From assembly GCF_000719555.1 (NCBI RefSeq), contig NZ_JOGX01000037.1, forward strand, positions 25,706 to 89,705: 64,000 bases of DNA, in the 5' to 3' direction. Of the stretch, positions 9,978 through 18,226 are shown one piece after another (positions within the stretch are counted from its first letter, which is position 1; each line of letters begins with the position of its first letter). The notes under the pieces were generated by a model. It was not told the DNA's origin. It ran no database searches and saw nothing but the letters and a program-made list of their open reading frames with translations. The position numbers were made by a program, and so were the translations under genes. Source of the DNA: Streptomyces sp. NRRL F-5727. Its GTDB lineage: Bacteria > Actinomycetota > Actinomycetes > Streptomycetales > Streptomycetaceae.

Positions 9978-10970
9978 ATGACTGCAACGCCCGCGACCAA
10001 CCGCCCGAAGCGTGTCCTGCTCGCCGCTCCCCGCGGCTACTGCGCGGGCGTGGACCGTGCCGTGATCGCCGTGGAGAAGGCCCTGGAGCAGTACGGGGCC
10101 CCCGTCTACGTGCGCCACGAGATCGTCCACAACAAGTACGTCGTCCAGACCCTGGAGCGGAAGGGCGCGATCTTCGTCGACCAGGCCACCGAGGTCCCGC
10201 CGGGCAACATCGTGATGTTCTCCGCGCACGGCGTCGCCCCGACCGTCCACGAGGAGGCCCGCCAGGGCCGGCTCGCGACGATCGACGCGACCTGCCCGCT
10301 GGTCACCAAGGTCCACAAGGAGGCCATCCGCTACGCCAAGGAGGACTTCGACATCCTCCTCATCGGCCACGAGGGCCACGAGGAGGTCATCGGCACCTCC
10401 GGCGAGGCCCCCGACCACATCCAGCTCGTCGACGGCCCCGAGGACGTCGCCAAGGTCGAGGTCCGCGACCCCTCCCGGGTCGTCTGGCTCTCCCAGACCA
10501 CCCTCTCGGTCGACGAGACCATGGAGACGGTCGACGCCCTCAAGGACAAGTTCCCGCAGCTGATCTCCCCGCCGTCGGACGACATCTGCTACGCCACGCA
10601 GAACCGCCAGACCGCGATCAAGGAGCTGGCCGGCCAGGCCGAGCTCGTCATCGTCGTCGGCTCCAAGAACTCCTCGAACTCGATCCGCATGGTCGAGGTC
10701 GCCAAGCAGGCCGGCGTCCCCGCCGCGTACCTGGTGGACTTCGCCAGCGAGATCGACGAGGCGTGGCTGGAGGGCGTGACCTCGGTCGGCCTCTCCTCCG
10801 GCGCCTCCGTCCCCGACGTGCTGGTCCAGGAGGTCCTGGAGTGGCTGGCGCAGCGCGGCTACGCCGACGTGGAGATCGTCAAGACCGCCGACGAGCACCT
10901 CACCTTCTCGCTCCCGAAGGAGCTCCGCCGCGACCTGCGCGCCGAGGCCGCCGAGCTCGTCAAGGAGTAG
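9978..10970 (+). CDS. ispH: 4-hydroxy-3-methylbut-2-enyl diphosphate reductase
   Basis: 330 aa. Last enzyme of the MEP pathway, an Fe-S enzyme making IPP and DMAPP. The three cluster cysteines are C22 ([11 protein letters not shown]), C106 ([11 protein letters not shown]) and C204 ([11 protein letters not shown]); the active-site pieces [16 protein letters not shown] and SKNSSNS are present. An in-frame ATG three codons upstream (9969) is an alternative start. Unusually, the last seven or so codons plus stop region are repeated three more times directly downstream. Confidence 0.96.
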   Translation: MTATPATNRPKRVLLAAPRGYCAGVDRAVIAVEKALEQYGAPVYVRHEIVHNKYVVQTLERKGAIFVDQATEVPPGNIVMFSAHGVAPTVHEEARQGRLATIDATCPLVTKVHKEAIRYAKEDFDILLIGHEGHEEVIGTSGEAPDHIQLVDGPEDVAKVEVRDPSRVVWLSQTTLSVDETMETVDALKDKFPQLISPPSDDICYATQNRQTAIKELAGQAELVIVVGSKNSSNSIRMVEVAKQAGVPAAYLVDFASEIDEAWLEGVTSVGLSSGASVPDVLVQEVLEWLAQRGYADVEIVKTADEHLTFSLPKELRRDLRAEAAELVKE

Positions 10971-11036
10971 CCGCCGAGCTCGCAGGGAGTCGCCGTCGGG
11001 CTCGCAAGGAGTCGCCGTCGGGCTCGTCAGGGAGTA
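10947..11036. repeat. Four tandem 22-23-bp copies of the ispH 3' end
   Basis: Units start at 10947, 10970, 10992 and 11014 and follow the pattern GCCG(C/T)CG(A/G)GCTCG(T)CA(A/G)GGAGT(A/C). The first unit is the end of ispH itself (codons for AAELVKE and the start of TAG). The other three lie between the ispH stop and ppgK. A partial fifth unit (GCCGTCGG) follows. Each unit contains a GGAG core. The array fills most of the 96-bp gap to ppgK. Confidence 0.9.
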
Positions 11037-11066
11037 GCCGTCGGCGGATGCCCGTAAGTTGAGTCC

Positions 11067-11816
11067 ATGAACGTCTTCGGAGTGGACATCGGCGGCTCGG
11101 GCATCAAGGGCGCCCCCGTGGACCTGGGGCGCGGCGCCCTCGCCGTCGAGCGGCACAAGGTCCTCACCCCGCAGCCCGCGACGCCCCAGGACGTCGCGGG
11201 CCGCGTCGCGGAGGTCGTGGCGCACTTCGGCTGGGACGGCCCGGTCGGTGTCACCTTCCCGGGCGTCGTCACCGGCAGCACGGTCCGTACCGCCGCCAAC
11301 GTCGACGCGTCCTGGATCGGCACCGACGCCGGCGCCCTGATCGGCGAGGCCGTCGGCGGGCTCCCGGTCACCGTCCTCAACGACGCCGACGCGGCCGGCG
11401 TCGCCGAGATGACCTTCGGCGCCGGGCGCGGCCGCACCGGCACGGTCATCCTGCTGACCCTCGGCACCGGCATCGGCTCCGCCGTCTTCACCGACGGCCG
11501 GCTCGTCCCCAACACGGAGCTCGGCCACCTGGAGCTCAAGGGGTACGACGCCGAGAAGCGCGCCTCCTCGAAGGCGCGCGAGGACGAGGAGCTCAGCTGG
11601 GAGCACTGGGCCACCAAACGGCTCCGCAAGTACCTGGCCCACGTCGAGATGCTCTTCTCCCCGGAGCTGTTCATCCTCGGCGGGGGAGTCAGCCGCAAGG
11701 CGGACAAGTTCCTGCCGTACCTGGACGGCATCCGCGCCGAGATCGTCCCCGCGGAGCTGCGCAACGACGCGGGCATCGTCGGCGCGGCGATGGCCGCCTC
11801 CCGCCACGAAGGCTAG
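11067..11816 (+). CDS. ppgK: Polyphosphate glucokinase
   Basis: 249 aa. ROK-family kinase that phosphorylates glucose with polyphosphate (and often ATP). The phosphate-binding motif [13 protein letters not shown] is at residues 4-16; glucose-binding [12 protein letters not shown] and [11 protein letters not shown] follow; ELGHLELKG is the metal/sugar loop. Length fits actinobacterial PpgK (about 245-270 aa). It follows ispH on the same strand beyond the 3' repeat array and may be co-transcribed with it. Confidence 0.93.
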   Translation: MNVFGVDIGGSGIKGAPVDLGRGALAVERHKVLTPQPATPQDVAGRVAEVVAHFGWDGPVGVTFPGVVTGSTVRTAANVDASWIGTDAGALIGEAVGGLPVTVLNDADAAGVAEMTFGAGRGRTGTVILLTLGTGIGSAVFTDGRLVPNTELGHLELKGYDAEKRASSKAREDEELSWEHWATKRLRKYLAHVEMLFSPELFILGGGVSRKADKFLPYLDGIRAEIVPAELRNDAGIVGAAMAASRHEG

Positions 11817-11828
11817 GAAGGGCTACGG

Positions 11829-12539
11829 CTACGGGGCCGGCCGCCGGCCGCGCGCGGGAGCCTGGTCGCGGCGGGCGGCGGGCCCGCCGCCCGTCCGGCC
11901 CCGGGGAGCCCCGGACGGCGGCCGGGACGGGGTCCCCGCCGGCCGGCGCCGCCGCCGGCCCATGTCCCGCGCCTTCCGCACGCTCGCGATGACGCCGGCG
12001 ATCAGCGTGCCCCCGTACAGCCATCCGGCGTGCACGGCGAGCGCGGTGACCACGGCCATCGCCTGGCCGCCGAAGCCGCCGGTGCCGCCCGCGATCGGCA
12101 CGACGCCGACGGCGAAGGCGATCGGCACCGCGATCGGCGCGGTGACCAGGTCGGCGGTCCGCACCCAGAGCGCGGTCAGCGCGCTGACCGGCAGGAACAG
12201 CAGCCCGAACGCCAGCGGCGCCCCGTCCAGGACCAGCCAGTCCAGGAAGCCGACCACCAGCATCGCGGCCGAGGCGAAGAGCCCCGCGCCGAGCCCGGTG
12301 AGCCGCGGCGCGGGCAGCCGCCGCAGCGCCTGCACGACCGGCGCCGGCACCCGCGCGGCGGCCGGGCCGCCGACCCGGTAGACGGTGGCCGCGCCGGCCG
12401 TGCCCCCCTCCACCTCCACCAGTGCGCCGGGCGGCGTGAGAGGGGTCTGGGGCCGTCGGCGGCCTTGCGGCTGACTTGTCCTGTGCTGCTCCACCTCACC
12501 AACGTAGGTCGACCCGGCGGCCGGACGGGCCCGGGACAC
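11829..12539 (-). CDS. DUF6542 integral membrane protein
   Basis: 236 aa from the longest GTG; an internal GTG at 12494 (VEQHRTSQ) is an equally weak alternative. A Pro-rich N-terminal tail precedes four membrane segments (about residues 82-190: LGAGLFASAAMLVVGFLDW, LAFGLLFLPVSALTALW, APIAVPIAFAVGVVPI and a last one near AVVTALAVHAGWLYGG), which match DUF6542. A strongly basic, Arg/Pro-rich C-terminal tail follows. Function unknown; the family commonly sits beside ychF and ppgK in Streptomyces. It is convergent with ppgK (12 bp between stops). Confidence 0.75.
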   Translation of the reverse strand: MSRARPAAGSTYVGEVEQHRTSQPQGRRRPQTPLTPPGALVEVEGGTAGAATVYRVGGPAAARVPAPVVQALRRLPAPRLTGLGAGLFASAAMLVVGFLDWLVLDGAPLAFGLLFLPVSALTALWVRTADLVTAPIAVPIAFAVGVVPIAGGTGGFGGQAMAVVTALAVHAGWLYGGTLIAGVIASVRKARDMGRRRRRPAGTPSRPPSGAPRGRTGGGPAARRDQAPARGRRPAP

Positions 12540-12674
12540 GCCCTTCGGGTGACCTCGGGCCGCAGTTCGGCCGAAGTCGGCCGGAGTCCGTCGCCGGCGG
12601 CCGGTGAGGGCCGGGCCGGACCCCCCGTAAACTGGGGGATCGACCCATCATCCGTATCTAGGGAAGTCGCCACC

Positions 12675-13763
<1,089 letters not shown>

Positions 13764-13776
13764 TTGGACGTGGGCA

Positions 13777-13812
13777 AACGGCCTGACCTGCGGGAAAGCA
13801 GGTCAGGCCGTT
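13777..13812. terminator. Hairpin at the left edge of the island
   Basis: Perfect 15-bp arms (AACGGCCTGACCTGC and complement) with loop GGGAAA, between the ychF stop and the toxin stop. It would now terminate ychF and, in the other direction, the toxin operon. Confidence 0.8.
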
Positions 13813-13846
13813 GTGCTGTCCGCAGCAGTCCGCAGAACTGGAGCGG

Positions 13847-14110
13847 CTACGTGTCGTAGACCGTGGAACGGTGTCCGGCGTGTACGACCCACACCACCAG
13901 CTCCCCGTTGTCGATCGTGTAGACGACACGGTAGTCGCCGACCCGTAGGCGGCGACGCTCGGGCTGGGATACGAGTGCGGTGGTGTTGAAGCCGAAGGGG
14001 TCGCTCTCCAGCTCTGTCAGTTTGGCCAGGATGCGAAGCGCCATGTCACGCGGGATCTTGCGCAGCTCCGCCTGGGCCTCGGGCCGGAACACCGTGCGGT
14101 AGTCACTCAC
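13847..14110 (-). CDS. RelE/ParE-superfamily toxin
   Basis: 87 aa. RelE fold: FRPEAQAELRKIPRDMALRILAKLTELESDP, then RRLRVGDYRVVYTIDNGELVVWVVHAGHRSTVYD, the strands and basic residues typical of ribosome-dependent mRNA endoribonucleases of the RelE branch. It would cleave mRNA unless bound by the antitoxin. The start overlaps the antitoxin stop by 8 bp, giving translational coupling. It belongs to the inserted element. Confidence 0.88.
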   Translation of the reverse strand: MSDYRTVFRPEAQAELRKIPRDMALRILAKLTELESDPFGFNTTALVSQPERRRLRVGDYRVVYTIDNGELVVWVVHAGHRSTVYDT

Positions 14111-14372
14111 TGCGTGCCAGCGTCTCCCTCATCACGTCCTCGATCGGGACGCCGGCGGCCGGGTTTGCCATGCGCTCGTCGATGATGCGGTTGATCTCGC
14201 GCTCTTCCCACTCCTGGTACTTGCGCAGCACCTCGATCGAGACCACGGCGGCTACCTGCTTGCCGCGGCGGGTGATGACAGTGGGTACGTCGTCGCGGTC
14301 GGCCCGTTCGACGACTTCGGCCAGGTGAGCGCGTACGTCGCGGATGGACTCTATGGGTAGCGGCTGCGTCAT
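14103..14372 (-). CDS. YefM/Phd-family antitoxin
   Basis: 89 aa. The N-terminal half has the Phd/YefM DNA-binding fold: PIESIRDVRAHLAEVVERA and PTVITRRGKQVAAVVSIEVLRKYQEWE, where TRRGKxVAVVVS is the family signature. The C-terminal acidic helix INRIIDERMANP...IEDVMRETLARSE would wrap the toxin. It is the first gene of the TA operon. A TGTACA-centred palindrome upstream matches the known YefM operator core. Confidence 0.88.
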   Translation of the reverse strand: MTQPLPIESIRDVRAHLAEVVERADRDDVPTVITRRGKQVAAVVSIEVLRKYQEWEEREINRIIDERMANPAAGVPIEDVMRETLARSE

Positions 14373-14397
14373 GAGCTCAATGGTACCGAGTGTGCCA

Positions 14398-14407
14398 TGT
14401 GTACACA
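14398..14407. promoter_or_regulatory. TGTGTACACA operator between antitoxin and helicase genes
   Basis: A perfect 10-bp palindrome with core TGTACA, 26 bp upstream of the antitoxin ATG. The YefM-YoeB complexes described in E. coli and Streptomyces bind palindromes with this TGTACA core, so it is a good candidate for TA autoregulation. It also lies 41-83 bp upstream of the possible helicase starts, so the same complex could influence that gene. Confidence 0.6.
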
Positions 14408-14480
14408 ACGTTGGTGCCGCCCGGCACCCGGGGGCAGCGGTGGCAGTATGCGGGGACACAGCGAGAGGGGCCGGGGCGGG

Positions 14481-16664
14481 ATGGGGCGCAGTGAGCGGGA
14501 GGCGGTCGCCACCGGAGCGCGGCTGTACGAGGCGGCGCAGGCGGTGGTCGGTGACCACGAACGGGCAGTCGAGGCAGTTCGGGCGGCGCTGAAACCGATC
14601 TGCGATGCGGCGGCGGAACAGGCGCTCGATGCCATCCCAGTGGCCCGGCTGAAGGAGATCACCGAGGGTCGGCTGAGGCTCGGGGAGGTCGAGAGGAGCG
14701 GGCTGCGGTCGGTCCGGCAGGTTCTTGACGCCGGGTCCTACCGTTTGCGGCAGATTCCCGGCGTGGGGCAGCGGACCGCTGATCAGGCGGTCGCGGCGGC
14801 ACGCCAGATAGCCGACGCCGTTCGGGAGACCATCACCGTCCACATCGACGTGGATCGGCCGGAGCCGCGAACCACCGCTCTCATCGTGGCCCTGCATGTG
14901 CTGGTGGAAGCGGGCCCCGATGCGCGGCGAGCTGTCGACACGGCTGTGGCTCTCTCGGAGCGGCTCGGTCCGCTGCTGGCCGAGGCCAGGCCGGCCGCCG
15001 GGCGGCTGCGGATGCTGCTGGTGGGGCAGGCAAAACGGAGTCGGGTGCTGGAGGCCGTTGCAGAGGTCCGGAGGCTGACCGAGGGAGCAACGCAGGGCGG
15101 TGTGGCGGAGCTGCTGGCACAGGCGTCGGTCGATCTGCTGCGCGGCACCCCGAACGAGGTCGCGGCCTGGGTCGACTTCGAGCTGCGCTCCGCCGAGTAC
15201 TACAGCCTGCTCGCGGAGATCTCCAGGCGCAGGCCCGATACTGCCGCTGCCGAGGGGTTCCTGCCCGACGAAGTCGCCGAGCGGGTCCGCGACCAGATGC
15301 TCGATGACACTCACAGGCGGGTGTCGCTGCGCGGCTATCAAGCCTTTGGGGCTCGCTTCGCCCTGGCGCAACGCAAGGTGATTCTCGGCGACGAGATGGG
15401 GCTCGGTAAGACCATCCAGGCCATCGCCGCTCTGGCTCATCTCGCAGCCGAAGGGAAGAGCCATTTCATGGTTGTCTGCCCGGCCAGCGTCCTGATCAAC
15501 TGGGCACGGGAGGTCGAGGCCCGCAGCAGGCTGCGCGTGATGCCTCTTCACGGCCCCGACAGGCAGGAAGCGTTCGCCGACTGGAAGGGGCGGGGCGGCG
15601 TAGGGGTGACTACCTTCGACGCCTTGCGTGGCTTCCCGGCCCCCGAAGGTGGCGAGGTGGGAATGCTGATCGTGGACGAGGCGCACTACGTGAAGAATCC
15701 GAAGACGCGTCGCTCCCAGGCCGTGACCGAGTGGTCCGGGCACTGTGAACGCGTTCTCTTCATGACCGGCACGCCCATGGAGAACCGGGTCGCCGAGTTT
15801 CGCAGTCTTGTGCAGATTCTCCAGCCGCACCTTGCGGAGGGTGTCGGTGACCGAGACGGTGTGGCCGGTTCCAAGGCATTCCGGAAAGCCGTCGCCCCGG
15901 TCTATCTGCGTCGAAACCAGCAGGACGTTCTGACCGAACTGCCCGCGCTCCAGCACACGGACGAATGGGAGGAGCTGAGCGCGTCGGACGAAGACGCCTA
16001 CCGCGAGGCCGTGCGCGCCGGCAACTTCATGGCAATGCGTAGAGCGGCGTATGCGCGCCCCGAGAAGTCGGCCAAGCTGAACCGGCTGCGCGAGATCGTC
16101 GAGGACGCCGCCGAGAACGGGTTGAAGGTGGTGGTGTTCTCCAACTTCAGGGACGTCCTTGGAACGGTGAAGGACACACTGGACGGCGCGCGGAGCAACG
16201 GCGGCGGTCAGGTGTTCGGTCCGATCTCGGGAAGCGTGCCGCCCGCGCGCCGCCAGCAGCTGGTGGACGAGTTCGCCGCCGTCCCGGGTCACGCGGTGCT
16301 CGTGGCGCAGATCCAGGCGGCGGGAGTGGGGCTCAACATGCAGGCCGCGTCCGTCGTGATCATCTGTGAGCCTCAGATCAAACCGACCATCGAGCACCAG
16401 GCCGTGGCGCGGGCCCACCGCATGGGGCAGGTGCGCTCGGTACGGGTGCACCGGCTGCTCGCCACCCGCGGGGTGGACGAGCGGATGGTGGAGATGCTGA
16501 AGAACAAGACCCGCCTGTTCGACGCATACGCACGTCGCAGCGCGGTCGCCGAGTCGACGCCGGACGCGGTCGACGTTTCGGACACGGAGATGGCCCGCCA
16601 GATCGTCGAGGAGGAGCAGGCGCGGCTGGGAGCGGTCCGCGAAGAGTCCGCAGGACACCCGTAA
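14481..16664 (+). CDS. SNF2-like DEAD/DEAH helicase with N-terminal helix-hairpin-helix
   Basis: 727 aa from ATG at 14481; ATG at 14448 is an alternative. The N-terminal 280 residues contain a helix-hairpin-helix (about 84-106, SYRLRQIPGVGQRTADQAV) and otherwise unfamiliar helices. The two RecA-like lobes follow: GDEMGLGKT (303-311), DEAH (399-402), MTGTPMEN (428-435), IQAAGVGLNM (611-620) and QAVARAHRMGQ (640-650), all intact. This is a double-strand DNA translocase of the SNF2/Rad54 class. No nuclease domain is visible. It shares the 3-kb element with the TA pair; a DNA-repair or phage-defence role is inference. Confidence 0.88.
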   Translation: MGRSEREAVATGARLYEAAQAVVGDHERAVEAVRAALKPICDAAAEQALDAIPVARLKEITEGRLRLGEVERSGLRSVRQVLDAGSYRLRQIPGVGQRTADQAVAAARQIADAVRETITVHIDVDRPEPRTTALIVALHVLVEAGPDARRAVDTAVALSERLGPLLAEARPAAGRLRMLLVGQAKRSRVLEAVAEVRRLTEGATQGGVAELLAQASVDLLRGTPNEVAAWVDFELRSAEYYSLLAEISRRRPDTAAAEGFLPDEVAERVRDQMLDDTHRRVSLRGYQAFGARFALAQRKVILGDEMGLGKTIQAIAALAHLAAEGKSHFMVVCPASVLINWAREVEARSRLRVMPLHGPDRQEAFADWKGRGGVGVTTFDALRGFPAPEGGEVGMLIVDEAHYVKNPKTRRSQAVTEWSGHCERVLFMTGTPMENRVAEFRSLVQILQPHLAEGVGDRDGVAGSKAFRKAVAPVYLRRNQQDVLTELPALQHTDEWEELSASDEDAYREAVRAGNFMAMRRAAYARPEKSAKLNRLREIVEDAAENGLKVVVFSNFRDVLGTVKDTLDGARSNGGGQVFGPISGSVPPARRQQLVDEFAAVPGHAVLVAQIQAAGVGLNMQAASVVIICEPQIKPTIEHQAVARAHRMGQVRSVRVHRLLATRGVDERMVEMLKNKTRLFDAYARRSAVAESTPDAVDVSDTEMARQIVEEEQARLGAVREESAGHP

Positions 16665-16758
16665 GCGACCGTCGGGACCCAACGCATGTCAACAGGGAAA
16701 TGCCTGGTCAGGGCGCTGCGTGCGGCTCCGTCGCAGGTCAGAGCCAAGGCTCGGACAT

Positions 16759-16776
16759 TCCGCTTCAACGTCTGAC
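16759..16776 (+). repeat. Right 18-bp direct repeat (attR-like), orphan ychF end
   Basis: Exact copy of the last six ychF codons (TTCCGCTTCAACGTCTGA) with no ychF coding sequence before it. See the left copy at 13746-13763. Confidence 0.8.
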
Positions 16777-16788
16777 ACGTCTGGCGGA

Positions 16789-16829
16789 AGGCCGTCCGAC
16801 CCCGCTGTCGAGCGGGGCGGACGGCCTTT
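16789..16829. terminator. Probable original ychF terminator
   Basis: Hairpin with arms AAGGCCGTCCG(A)CCCCGCT and AGCGGGGCGGACGGCCTT, one bulged A, 4-base loop, followed by T. It starts 12 bp after the orphan ychF 3' end and lies between that and the convergent secreted EEP gene, so it can serve both directions. Confidence 0.8.
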
Positions 16830-16857
16830 GCCCTGTGCGCCCGGGTTTCGGTGGCGG

Positions 16858-17907
16858 TCAGAACTGGACGAAGCCGTAGAGGGCCTTGTGGTTGGACTTC
16901 GTTCCGTCGACCGTGTGGCCGATCGGGGAGGGCTGGACGGTGCCCTGGAGGAAGAGGTAGTCGATCTTGCGGGTGCCGCTGGTCGGCTTCGTGCCGTAGC
17001 CGGTCATGCCGTAGCCGCTCAGGGTGTCGGCCGGTATGGCGGTGCGGTTGGCGTCGATGCCGACGGCGCGGATGGAGGTGCCGGCCATCAGGTTGGCGGC
17101 GTCGGTGCCGATGCGGATGCCGGTGTCGCCGATGCCCTTGATCCCGTCGCCGGCGCAGGGGAAGTCCTTGTTCTGCTCCGGGAGGTGCATGGTGGCGGCG
17201 AACACGTCCGTCGACGTGTTCTTGATGGTGAACCGGGCGGCGATGGCGCTCGTGCGCCGCCACTTGTACGTGTAGGCGGCGCCGTCGTCGGCGTTCGGCG
17301 GCTTGTAGAGGGTGCAGCCGGCGCCGTTGTCGTAGAGGGTGGCGGGGTCCACGCCGGGGACGGGCTTGAGCCAGCCGGCGCTCCAGTACAGCGACGTGTC
17401 GGTGAGGGTGAGCCGCTGGGTGTTGTAGATGATGCCGTTGGTCTGCTTCTTCTTCAGGTCGCCCAGCGACTGGTCGCTGCAGCCGTGGCTGAGACCCCAC
17501 TCCTCCGGGTCCTCGGCGGCGAGCACCACCTTGTAGGTCCCCGCGGGCAGCCCGAACTTGGCCGACAGCTGGTCGGCGTACGCGTCGGCCTGGCCGCGGC
17601 CGCGGACCTGCTGGATGATCAGCAGGTCGGGCGCCTTGACGCCGGCGGTGCCCGTCTGGCCGTTGTCGTCGACGAGTTCGGACGTCAGGTGGTCCGGGCC
17701 GGAGATGCGGGTGCACGTACCGTCGGCGTTGTTCCGCACCAGGTTCTCGATGTTGTTGTTGTAGATCCGCAGGACCCGGTCCTCGGCGACCGCGGACGTC
17801 CCCTCGGCGGCGGCGCCGGGCGCCGTCGTGGCGATCAGCGACGTACTGAGGGCGGTGGTGAGCGCCAGGGCGCCCACCAGGTAAGAGGGCTTGCGCCAAA
17901 GGGACAT
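16858..17907 (-). CDS. Secreted endonuclease/exonuclease/phosphatase-fold protein
   Basis: 349 aa with signal peptide (about 1-34, cleavage near GAAAEG) and AAGGAG before ATG. The EEP order is recognisable: IYNNNIENL (50-56), PDLLIIQQV (93-101), ATMHL with H241, GIDANRT (D285, N287), RKIDYLF (D316) and KSNHKALYGFV (N339, H340). In active EEP enzymes motif 2 is usually QEV and the last motif SDH; here they are QQV and SNH. It may be a weakened nuclease or phosphodiesterase or a non-catalytic relative. Four cysteines (65, 143, 198, 251) could form disulfides outside the cell. Confidence 0.72.
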   Translation of the reverse strand: MSLWRKPSYLVGALALTTALSTSLIATTAPGAAAEGTSAVAEDRVLRIYNNNIENLVRNNADGTCTRISGPDHLTSELVDDNGQTGTAGVKAPDLLIIQQVRGRGQADAYADQLSAKFGLPAGTYKVVLAAEDPEEWGLSHGCSDQSLGDLKKKQTNGIIYNTQRLTLTDTSLYWSAGWLKPVPGVDPATLYDNGAGCTLYKPPNADDGAAYTYKWRRTSAIAARFTIKNTSTDVFAATMHLPEQNKDFPCAGDGIKGIGDTGIRIGTDAANLMAGTSIRAVGIDANRTAIPADTLSGYGMTGYGTKPTSGTRKIDYLFLQGTVQPSPIGHTVDGTKSNHKALYGFVQF

Positions 17908-18226
17908 GAGGAGCTCCTTCGTCGGCTGTCAAAGGTCGCACCGTATCCCAGCGGCCGCCGTCGGAACCGGTCGGGAGAAGCGGGGTCCGCCCAGGTCGGG
18001 GAGGGGGACCGAGGGCCGGCGCTTCCTGAGCGACCACCTCGCCCACGAGGCGGCCCGGGCCCGGCGCCGGCACCTGCGCGGCGCCCGTTCCGCCTGCCGC
18101 GCCGTGCGGTGCCCCACCGGTTTCGGCCCGATTCCGGGCGCCGGGCGGGATCGATGCAGGTCGGGGCGGGCCCGACGCGTATTCTCTGGGCCGGGGTTGC
18201 GGGGGACAGGGAACGCGGAGGTACGG
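17908..18226. other. Divergent intergenic region, EEP gene and SARP
   Basis: 319 bp without a convincing gene. It must hold both promoters. A TATTCT at 18180-18185, 41 bp before the SARP start, is a possible -10 box with no clear -35. The middle is very GC-rich with dyads such as CCCGGGCCCGG. Open frames here are extensions of neighbours in low-complexity sequence. Confidence 0.5.

Larger units (their letters stand above)
13764..16776. mobile_element. Integrase-less mini-island at the ychF 3' end
   Basis: About 3.0 kb bounded by the exact 18-bp direct repeat. It contains a toxin-antitoxin pair and a divergent SNF2-like helicase and nothing else. The right-hand repeat is followed, 12 bp later, by a strong hairpin, just as one expects after the ychF stop; the left-hand copy has a different hairpin 13 bp on. 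The simplest reading is insertion into ychF's last codons, which restored the ychF reading frame and pushed the original end and terminator 3 kb away. No recombinase gene is present, so movement in trans or loss of the integrase is inferred. Confidence 0.65.

Noticed and set aside
13764..16758. An integrase or transposase inside the ychF-linked element
   Set aside because: All coding space is taken by the TA pair and the helicase; no tyrosine- or serine-recombinase motif was seen in any frame.
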